This document shows positions 1-5,789 of a DNA stretch of 6,380 bases, piece after piece. The notes under the pieces were generated by a model. It did no database searches. It had not been told where the DNA came from and worked only from the letters and a program-made list of their open reading frames with translations. Position 1 is the stretch's first letter. Each line of letters begins with the position of its first letter. This DNA is from JBFKOL01 sp041628815 (GTDB lineage Bacteria; Bacteroidota; Bacteroidia; Chitinophagales; Saprospiraceae), in NCBI GenBank assembly GCA_041628815.1, contig JBFKOL010000264.1, forward strand, positions 1-6,380, written 5' to 3'. The translations under genes and the position numbers were made by a program.

Positions 1-1
1 A

Positions 2-181
2 TTTTCCCATTTCTTCATGTTCTTGGTTACTGTTCTCATGTTTTCTACCATGACTGCATGCTACGAAGATGACGGTGAACTGGTGGAGCCTGTCAAGACT
101 GAAACAGATAATCCATCCCCAAATGGAATTAGAAATGCCGACTGTGACGACCCGTCTGTCAGGCACTTCCCATGCCGTTAG
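2..181 (+). CDS. Small cysteine-containing lipoprotein (5' end outside window)
   Basis: The reading frame is open from the left edge to a TAG at 179-181. The visible part has a hydrophobic stretch (FMFLVTVLMFSTMTAC) followed by an acidic segment starting YEDDGE, which is the layout of a lipoprotein signal peptide. M-T-A-C fits the signal peptidase II lipobox, with the lipidated Cys at codon 15 counted from the ATG at 17. That ATG would leave a very short signal without a basic n-region. The frame also stays open further left (FSHFF), so the true start probably lies outside the window. The mature part is only about 40 residues and has two more cysteines (NADC and FPCR at the very end) that could pair. 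I recognise no family. The gene converges on the M23 peptidase gene and their stop codons overlap by 4 bp. It was judged real from the signal-lipobox-acidic pattern, not from homology. Confidence 0.55.
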   Translation, partial: FSHFFMFLVTVLMFSTMTACYEDDGELVEPVKTETDNPSPNGIRNADCDDPSVRHFPCR

Positions 182-1632
182 AAACCATCCGGTTCGGTGG
201 CACAACCTGTGATTCGTGCTCTGAACCGGCCCCCGGCATGGGCAGTGAATCCGACCTCAAGGTCAATTCGTCGACCTGCATGATACTGTGCATTGGTGGC
301 GCCAATATTCTCTATTTCTTGTACTGAAGTAATCGAATTGGAGGCCCTGCGGAAATAGATATCGTCGACCGTGCCTGACAGATTATGGTCCGATGGGCAT
401 GGCTCGACGAAGAAATATCTCGTATAAGTCTGTCCATCAAAGGTGCACTCATAGCGCCATGTGCCTGTTTGTTCGTTGTTGGCCAGTTGAAATGCATTCC
501 AATACCAAGTACGTTTAGTATAATTGTTAGGGCAGTTCGGGTCGCCATTCGAAGCGGAGAAAGTATAGTTCATGGTAGTAAACTCGGTATTATCGGGTCT
601 CAATACTCTGGCTGTACAATTTTTGGTATTATCAACTAAAGAGAAATAGGCCGCGAATACAATTGAGTCCCCTGGGACGAAAACGATCTTTTCCCTTCTC
701 ATGCCAGCGACGGCGGTGCTGTCGGTAAGATCGCAGGAAGGCTGCGTTGGAACACCCGCATGGGTGAGCAGGGTCATCAGGTTGGCGTCAAAATAAGGAA
801 GCTGATTTGCCCACCAGGTCTGAGTAGTGATATTACCGACGGTATTCAGGTTGCTACAAGGACCGAAGAAAGGATCGATCAGGATGCCGTTCATGTCCCT
901 GAGTTCAAGGTGGAGATGTGGATTGGTACTGTTGCCCGAACTTCCAATCTGACCTATGTACTCTCCCTGCCGAATGGTATCGTTCATTCCCTTTGACGTC
1001 AGTGAATTCATCTTCAGGTGGATGTATGCCGAGGTCGTTCCATCGCAGTGTCGTAGGGTTAGATTGTTTGAGGGACGGCCGGTACCCCACCGGCAATTGG
1101 TATCAGGGTTTCCATCATTCTTTCCAATGATCACTCCTTCGGCTACTGCGACCACATTGACCAGGTTATTTGCCATCTTGAAATAGGGGTACGGGTATGT
1201 GCTGATATCGATTCCGTCGTGGTCATACCCCAGTGTGTCGGTTCCGTCGTCAGTCGGTCTATCCGTATCATATGACCGGCATCCGCAATTGTAATCGAGC
1301 ACATTTCCTCCCGTACTGTTCAGTGAATCGATATCGACAAAGTTGGACACATAGGCAAACTCGAATCCATCAAATCCTTCACCCGCTTCGAGCGGCCATA
1401 TGAGCGTTCCCTGAATGGAAGGCCCCCAAGGCTCGAAGTCCGCAGGAAGGATGTATGACAATCCATGGTCGTCATCACCTCGCACATCGTCTGCAATATT
1501 TTTTGCACTTAGAGATTGTGTGATATGACCCAATGCCTGGTTATCTGTATTTACAAAATACCGATACTCTTGAAAACATACAGTCGCGAGCAACGCTATA
1601 GAACATATAAAAGCAAATAGGACCTTTTTCAT
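178..1632 (-). CDS. Secreted M23 family metallopeptidase with C-terminal 3-coathanger-like domain
   Basis: A 484-residue exported zinc endopeptidase of the LytM/lysostaphin-like family, whose members usually cut peptide bridges in peptidoglycan. Residues 1-20 form a basic, hydrophobic signal (MKKVLFAFIC...). No clear AxA site follows, and LATVC lacks the small residue needed at -1 of a lipobox, so cleavage or anchoring is uncertain. The M23 core spans about 130-255. All expected residues are visible: H138xxxD142 (HDGID), H205 (AYIHLK) and H239-x-H241 (NPHLHLE). Residues about 310-410 look like a beta-sandwich module (WYWNAF, GTWRY, YFFVE). Residues about 417-477 resemble the Bacteroidota 3-coathanger stack domain (AGRRIDLEVGF, then RFRARITGC). 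Eleven cysteines lie after the signal, which fits a disulfide-stabilised extracytoplasmic protein. The start overlaps the stop of the upstream fibre gene (ATGA, 1629-1632). An AGAAGG at 1637-1642 could act as a ribosome site but also encodes the upstream Lys-rich tail. The peptidase fold is confident; the substrate is inferred. Confidence 0.9.
   Translation of the reverse strand: MKKVLFAFICSIALLATVCFQEYRYFVNTDNQALGHITQSLSAKNIADDVRGDDDHGLSYILPADFEPWGPSIQGTLIWPLEAGEGFDGFEFAYVSNFVDIDSLNSTGGNVLDYNCGCRSYDTDRPTDDGTDTLGYDHDGIDISTYPYPYFKMANNLVNVVAVAEGVIIGKNDGNPDTNCRWGTGRPSNNLTLRHCDGTTSAYIHLKMNSLTSKGMNDTIRQGEYIGQIGSSGNSTNPHLHLELRDMNGILIDPFFGPCSNLNTVGNITTQTWWANQLPYFDANLMTLLTHAGVPTQPSCDLTDSTAVAGMRREKIVFVPGDSIVFAAYFSLVDNTKNCTARVLRPDNTEFTTMNYTFSASNGDPNCPNNYTKRTWYWNAFQLANNEQTGTWRYECTFDGQTYTRYFFVEPCPSDHNLSGTVDDIYFRRASNSITSVQEIENIGATNAQYHAGRRIDLEVGFTAHAGGRFRARITGCATEPDGF
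1629..1632 (-). promoter_or_regulatory. ATGA stop/start overlap (translational coupling)
   Basis: On the minus strand the bases read ATGA. The TGA (1629-1631) ends the fibre gene and the ATG (1630-1632) starts the M23 gene. Such overlaps usually mean that ribosomes ending one gene re-initiate on the next, so the two proteins are probably made from one transcript in a fixed ratio. Confidence 0.85.
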
Positions 1633-2987
1633 CTTACCTTCTTTTTCAGTGCATCCAATTCTTTCTTCATCTCAATAAGGTACAGTGTGAGTTCTTCGAT
1701 TTTCTCTTGCTGAAGGGTAACGATATCTTCGAAGTCAAGCCCAGTTTTTTTCAGTGAGTCAGAAGATGGAAATCCTGGCAGGTGCCCGTGACGTTTGATA
1801 AAAGCATCGACTTCTTCAAGAGGTTTAAGGCGATAGCCGGGAATAAAGACGTGATCAGCCCAGTTGCCCGACAATTCGCACACCAATCCTTCAGAAAGAA
1901 TTTCGCCGTCAACGGCCAGCATATACCCTCCTGGCACGTCCCCGGCATATCCAATGGCTGTCTGGCCCGAGTTTCTTTCTATCGTCAGATGAGGCCCAAC
2001 AGGACCGTCGTCGTTGCCAAAGATTTTGAGTTTGTTTTCCAATCCATCGTAGTGAATAGCCATGCCGAAATTGAAGTCATTGTCTTCTCCGAGCAGGATT
2101 TCGGCATCGCCACCGCTTGGGTGAAAGTCCGGAGCCAGGAGAAACTGTGCGATACTTGCGCTGCCAAGGACGTGCAGATCTGCGAGTGGATCAAGAACTT
2201 TTATACCGACCTGCCCATTGTTTTCGACCATGAATCTTGGATTGCCGGATTGATCCGCACGAATGAGGTGACTGGCACCTGTTTCAGAAATATGAAGCTT
2301 GGCCCCCGGTGCATCCTGGCCAATGCCTAAATCACCTTGCTGGTCTAAAACCATCTTAGGTGCCACACCGGCATTGGTATTGATATACCAGTTGTACCCT
2401 GCCTGGGATTTGAAATAAAGCTCTTTCAGGTTAAGGCTTTTATAGAAGCCTGGGGCCAGAGCAGGAATAATGTTTGTCTCAAATCCAAATCCCAACATGG
2501 CGTTGTCTTCGAGCGTCCCAAAAATGGCAATTTTGTCTTTTTGTGCTGTACCGATGCCGGATGTCGACATTTCCATTTCTCCGAGTATATCAAGTTCGGT
2601 GTCAATATTGGTTTTATTGATACCTACAAATCCATTCTGTTGGTCTACAAATAGGGTATGATTCCCAAGGTTTATATTACCTCCTTCCTCCTGGAGGAGC
2701 AGCGTGAGATTGGATTGAATCCGATCAAAATCAAATTTGATATAATTCTCTGCCGGGTTGCCCAGGTAAAGTATTCCGTCCGGGTTGGACAATTGGGCAG
2801 TATTGAAAACATGGAATGTCGTAATGGGGTTGGAAGTCAACAGTCCGACGCGATTGTTGGGTTCTGTAGCGATCATAAGAGGATTGATATCCGAGGGTGT
2901 ATCGAGCTGGAATACCGTATTTTGGGCAGTGAGCACTCCGAAAAGCGATGGAATCAGAATACAGTAAAAAAGTAGTAAGTTTTTCAT
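1629..2987 (-). CDS. Secreted tail-fibre-like surface protein with C-terminal chaperone-like coiled-coil tail
   Basis: A 452-residue protein if started at the ATG at 2985-2987. That start gives a textbook Sec signal (MKNLLLFYCILIPSLFGVLTA, likely cut before Q22). An in-frame ATG at 3018-3020 would add 11 polar residues and is less likely. The body has recurrent beta units of the form N-G-x-V-G-I...L-x-V, at about residues 44-60, 118-134, 217-233, 257-273 and a divergent one at 340-359. These resemble phage and Bacteroidota tail-fibre-like repeats. The C-terminus (about 376-452) has W-A-D-H-V-F, Y-R-L-K-P-L-E-E-V, H-L-P-G-F-P-S and KIEELTLYLIE, followed by a Lys-rich heptad-like helix. In this phylum that tail resembles the S74-type intramolecular chaperone and would be expected to trimerise the fibre; I cannot see a confirmed autoproteolytic site. 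It is the first gene of a coupled pair with the M23 peptidase. An adhesin or surface-structural role is inference. Confidence 0.82.
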   Translation of the reverse strand: MKNLLLFYCILIPSLFGVLTAQNTVFQLDTPSDINPLMIATEPNNRVGLLTSNPITTFHVFNTAQLSNPDGILYLGNPAENYIKFDFDRIQSNLTLLLQEEGGNINLGNHTLFVDQQNGFVGINKTNIDTELDILGEMEMSTSGIGTAQKDKIAIFGTLEDNAMLGFGFETNIIPALAPGFYKSLNLKELYFKSQAGYNWYINTNAGVAPKMVLDQQGDLGIGQDAPGAKLHISETGASHLIRADQSGNPRFMVENNGQVGIKVLDPLADLHVLGSASIAQFLLAPDFHPSGGDAEILLGEDNDFNFGMAIHYDGLENKLKIFGNDDGPVGPHLTIERNSGQTAIGYAGDVPGGYMLAVDGEILSEGLVCELSGNWADHVFIPGYRLKPLEEVDAFIKRHGHLPGFPSSDSLKKTGLDFEDIVTLQQEKIEELTLYLIEMKKELDALKKKVR

Positions 2988-3362
2988 AGCAGGCTGATTT
3001 TGAGTGACTTGTATGTTCATTTAAGTTACAGAAATTGAGCATCACTGTCAATTGAACCATAACGCACGAATCCAACCGTACGAAAGATTATTTTTACCTT
3101 GAGTGCTCTTTTAATAATACTTATCTACCATGATATTCTATTTGCTGTATTGTTCATAAAGTTTTAGACCACTCTGGATCTTTTATATCAATTCTTCTTT
3201 TTCCGTTTTTCCATTCTATTTTGCCACCTGGTGTACATGAATTTCTAAGGGAAATCGCGTGCAAAAGAGTAAAAAATAAAAATCTCAAATCAGGCATGCA
3301 ATCTTGCAGTGCGGGGTTCAAAATGATTACATTCAAATCATCACCAACGGTCCTAATTTGTT
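2988..3362. other. Divergent intergenic region, no confident gene
   Basis: This 375-bp, visibly AT-rich stretch separates the start of the minus-strand fibre/M23 operon from the plus-strand CocE gene, so it must hold the promoters or leaders of both. I found no exact match to the Bacteroidota -7 element TAnnTTTG. Two near matches with a one-base spacer exist on the plus strand: TATTTTG at about 3217-3223, and TAATTTG at 3354-3360, the latter too close to the CocE start to be its promoter. Small palindromes TCAATTGA (about 3049-3056) and CGTACG (about 3077-3082) are present. A 60-codon minus-strand open frame (3154-3336) ends in a basic, charged stretch (GGKIEWKNGKRRIDIKD). It matches nothing I recognise and may be chance or a relic. 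Confidence 0.6.
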
Positions 3363-5132
3363 ATGTTTCGGTCAGGTCTGCAAACTTATCTGCTTTTCTT
3401 CTTCTCAATGGCAGCCCATTGGACGGAGGCACAATCTCATTTCAACATCATCCGCGAGGAGGTATACATCCCATTGGCTGACGGGACGAAGCTGGGGTGT
3501 ATTTCCTATCGTCCTCGTACGGAAGAAAAGCTTCCCGCATTGGTGTACAGGACGCCTTACGGTATCGATGATTATGACAGCTATGCCGAATTGCCGAGGA
3601 AGGCAGCGCAGCGAGGATATGTGGTATTCCTTGTCGATGTCCGGGGCAGGTATCGCAGCGAAGGGCAGTTCGAGGCCTACCGCAACGAGCAAGTCGACGG
3701 TTACAACGTGATTGAGTGGGTGGCCCGTCATCCCTTGTGCAACGGTAAAGTGATGACGTATGGAGGCTCCTACCCTGGCATTGTACAGTGGCAGGCAATG
3801 TCCCTTGCACCACCGAGCCTGGTGGGTGCTGCACCGGAAATGACGCCCATCGGAAGTCATCATTTTTTCTACAATGGCGGTGCCTTTTCGATGACATGGC
3901 TGGACTGGTTCATGTCTTACATCATCCCGGACAAAAGGAAAAGAGCTGACGACACTTCTGGTCCGTGGAAGGATACGCGTGCACTTGAACAATGGCGCAA
4001 TTCCGACCGGCAAGCGTGGTACAGTTTCCGCCCACTTGACGAAATGCCATTGTTAAGGGAATATGCCCCGGAATACTTTGAATGGTTGCGACATCCAAAT
4101 CAAACGGAATGGTGGAGTTTTGTAGATATGGAGGCCGGTTTTGATCATTTTGTGGTTCCGGTATTCTTACTTTCCGGGTGGTATGACAGCGTCTATGGGG
4201 TGGAAGGTGCCTGGCGAGCGTTCGACCTGATTCATGCAGGGAATAGCCCGGATCTTGTAAAAAATCATTCCAGACTTATCATCGGCCCATGGAACCATAC
4301 CTCCATTCATACCCACAAAACAAGATTTGGAGATTTTGACTTCGGAGCATCTGCAGGACTTGATTACGATCGTCTTTTACTTGATTGGTTTGATCTGCTT
4401 GTTCGGGAAGAACCTCACAGCAAGACTGAAGCTCATTTGTTTGTCATGGGGACAAATAGCTGGAGAAGTTTTGACCAATGGCCAGTCCATCCCAGCAGCG
4501 AAATGAACTTATTCCTTCAGCAGGATTATACGCTTGATACCCTTCAACAAACCACATATGCCACAGTCGGCTTTCGATTTGATCCAACGCATCCGGTCTG
4601 GGACGAGCATTATGAAAAAAGCATTCCTTACGACCAGTCCGGAATCGAAGGTCGCGAAGATGTTCTTGTCTATACAAGCAAACCACTCGTATCCGACCTG
4701 GAGGTCATCGGAGAAATCAAGCTGAGGCTGGCAGTGAGCTCTACTGCCAAGGATACAGATTTTACATTTACGCTATGCGATGTCTATCCGGACGGTCGTT
4801 CGGTCAATCTTTCCGGATTGGATGCCGGTTATCTACGCATGCGGTACAGAAACGGCTATGAAGAGCAAGAATTGATAAACCCCGGGAAGGTTTATTCGAT
4901 TGAGGTGCGGGGGCTTTATACGGCCAATGTATTCCGAAAGGGGCATCGTATCCGTATCTATATAACAAGCTCTATGGCACCGCATTACGATCCCAATCCC
5001 AATACTGGACGAGCAATTGCGAGTGAGACAGGTTTGGCACCTGCACTCAATACGATTCATTTGGGGGGTAAACATTTGAGCAAACTCATTCTCCCCGTGT
5101 ATTCGGAAAACAAGGTGCCGGATGGCAAATAG
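3363..5132 (+). CDS. Secreted CocE/NonD family alpha/beta-hydrolase (X-Pro dipeptidyl-peptidase S15-like)
   Basis: A 589-residue serine hydrolase of the CocE/NonD group, which includes cocaine esterase, glutaryl-7-ACA acylases and X-Pro dipeptidyl-peptidases. The start is fixed because an in-frame TAA lies 9 bases upstream and no other start codon intervenes. Residues 1-24 form a Sec-type signal (hydrophobic LLFFFSMAA, then TEAQ), so the enzyme probably works in the periplasm or outside the cell. Catalytic elements are complete: Tyr66 in R-T-P-Y-G (oxyanion hole), Ser136 in G-G-S-Y-P-G (nucleophile), Asp275 in G-W-Y-D and His312 in G-P-W-N-H. An alpha-helical cap lies at about 160-260. A jelly-roll PepX_C domain occupies about 345-580, recognisable by VLVYTSKPL, DTDF and CDVYPDGRS. 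The length is normal for the family. The gene reads away from the fibre operon and is followed by 145 bp before the DoxX gene, so it may be transcribed alone. Peptide versus ester substrates cannot be told apart from sequence. Confidence 0.92.
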   Translation: MFRSGLQTYLLFFFSMAAHWTEAQSHFNIIREEVYIPLADGTKLGCISYRPRTEEKLPALVYRTPYGIDDYDSYAELPRKAAQRGYVVFLVDVRGRYRSEGQFEAYRNEQVDGYNVIEWVARHPLCNGKVMTYGGSYPGIVQWQAMSLAPPSLVGAAPEMTPIGSHHFFYNGGAFSMTWLDWFMSYIIPDKRKRADDTSGPWKDTRALEQWRNSDRQAWYSFRPLDEMPLLREYAPEYFEWLRHPNQTEWWSFVDMEAGFDHFVVPVFLLSGWYDSVYGVEGAWRAFDLIHAGNSPDLVKNHSRLIIGPWNHTSIHTHKTRFGDFDFGASAGLDYDRLLLDWFDLLVREEPHSKTEAHLFVMGTNSWRSFDQWPVHPSSEMNLFLQQDYTLDTLQQTTYATVGFRFDPTHPVWDEHYEKSIPYDQSGIEGREDVLVYTSKPLVSDLEVIGEIKLRLAVSSTAKDTDFTFTLCDVYPDGRSVNLSGLDAGYLRMRYRNGYEEQELINPGKVYSIEVRGLYTANVFRKGHRIRIYITSSMAPHYDPNPNTGRAIASETGLAPALNTIHLGGKHLSKLILPVYSENKVPDGK

Positions 5133-5166
5133 TCGCATCTATCTTCAGTGAAAGGCGTACATCATT

Positions 5167-5184
5167 GAAAATGCTGAGAATGCT
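5167..5184. repeat. Tandem 9-bp repeat, two copies
   Basis: GAAAATGCT (5167-5175) is followed directly by GAGAATGCT (5176-5184), with one mismatch. It lies 36 bp past the CocE stop and about 95 bp before the DoxX start. It could be a pair of protein-binding half-sites one helical turn apart, but two copies of 9 bp may also be chance. Confidence 0.3.
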
Positions 5185-5230
5185 CATTTGATTCCTTAGG
5201 CTGAATGAATTTCTTGTGTTATCTTAATAA

Positions 5231-5256
5231 CCTGCAGGCTACAGACAGGCCTGTAG
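5231..5256. promoter_or_regulatory. Nested palindromes upstream of the doxX-like gene
   Basis: Two perfect palindromes sit close together: CCTGCAGG (5231-5238) and ACAGGCCTGT (5245-5254). Alternative stems are possible: CTACAG (5239-5244) with CTGTAG (5251-5256), or CAGGC (5235-5239) with GCCTG (5249-5253). The cluster ends 21 bp before the DoxX start. It could be an operator or a mutually exclusive leader hairpin. A terminator for the upstream CocE gene is less likely, because no T-run follows on the plus strand and it lies about 100 bp past that stop. Confidence 0.4.
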
Positions 5257-5277
5257 GGTTCGACATAACTATAAAAA

Positions 5278-5763
5278 ATGAAACAACCCAACTACACCTC
5301 CAGCCAGTTGAACTTACTTGTTTTTCTTCGAATCCTGATCGGGTGGCATTTTCTCTACGAAGGCATAGTTAAACTCTGGAATCCCAACTGGTCGGCCGGA
5401 GGTTACCTAGCCGATTCAGCAGGCTTATTCAAAAACTTTTTTTACTGGATGGCAGGCAATTCCACGGTCCTGAGTATTGTAGACTTTCTCAATGTATGGG
5501 GGCTCGTCCTTATAGGGTTAGGCCTTATGCTTGGCGTACTCACTCGGTGGGCACTACTAGGTGGAATGTTCCTTCTGGCTTTTTACTACCTATCGCATCC
5601 TGCATTGATCAATGTCAAATATGCTCTGCCAAGCGAAGGTAGTTACCTTATCGTCAACAAGAACCTGATTGAATTTGCGGCGTTGGCCGTGTTGTATGTA
5701 TTTCCTACAAGCCATATTTTAGGTATCGACCGATTTTTTAAGAAAAACATTCAGACTGCCTGA
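5278..5763 (+). CDS. DoxX family four-helix inner membrane protein
   Basis: A 161-residue integral membrane protein with four predicted hydrophobic helices at about residues 11-33, 67-88, 90-108 and 127-144. The first helix ends in the family-like pattern LRILIGWHFLYEGIVKL. The third and fourth frame a short periplasmic or cytoplasmic segment with SHPAL and LIVNKNLIE. This matches DoxX-type proteins common in Bacteroidota, whose biochemical role is mostly undefined; the name comes from a thiosulfate:quinone oxidoreductase subunit in an archaeon. The start is preceded by an A-rich stretch (ATAAAAA) rather than a Shine-Dalgarno site, as is usual in this phylum. The next gene begins 26 bp downstream on the same strand, so the two are probably co-transcribed. 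By context the protein may serve as a quinone-linked or structural membrane partner of the exported oxidoreductase; that link is inference. Confidence 0.85.
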   Translation: MKQPNYTSSQLNLLVFLRILIGWHFLYEGIVKLWNPNWSAGGYLADSAGLFKNFFYWMAGNSTVLSIVDFLNVWGLVLIGLGLMLGVLTRWALLGGMFLLAFYYLSHPALINVKYALPSEGSYLIVNKNLIEFAALAVLYVFPTSHILGIDRFFKKNIQTA

Positions 5764-5768
5764 TTCAA

Positions 5769-5780
5769 TTAAAATTTTAA
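5769..5780. repeat. 12-bp AT palindrome in the doxX/oxidoreductase gap
   Basis: TTAAAATTTTAA is a perfect palindrome that fills half of the 26-bp gap between the two genes. It has no G or C and would make a very weak stem, so it is unlikely to terminate transcription. It more likely reflects the A/T-rich sequence usual ahead of start codons in Bacteroidota. Confidence 0.25.
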
Positions 5781-5789
5781 ACCATTACC

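Noticed and set aside
1782..2330. Plus-strand 182-codon open frame
   Set aside because: It lies wholly opposite the fibre gene, whose signal, repeats and tail are clearly real. Its translation has no recognisable domain or signal.
1629..3020. Prophage tail region (fibre plus lysin)
   Set aside because: Both proteins have export signals, the fibre tail is of the cell-encoded Bacteroidota type, and no other phage structural, replication or integrase gene is near.
2988..3020. Longer start for the fibre gene at 3018-3020
   Set aside because: It would place 11 polar residues before a complete signal peptide; the internal ATG gives the normal MKN-type signal.
3405..4013. Minus-strand 202-codon open frame
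   Set aside because: It is antisense to the CocE catalytic domain, with composition rich in Arg, His and Pro typical of a reverse-frame shadow.
5133..5277. Rho-independent terminator after the CocE gene
   Set aside because: The only good stems (5231-5256) lie far from the stop and are not followed by a T-run on the plus strand.
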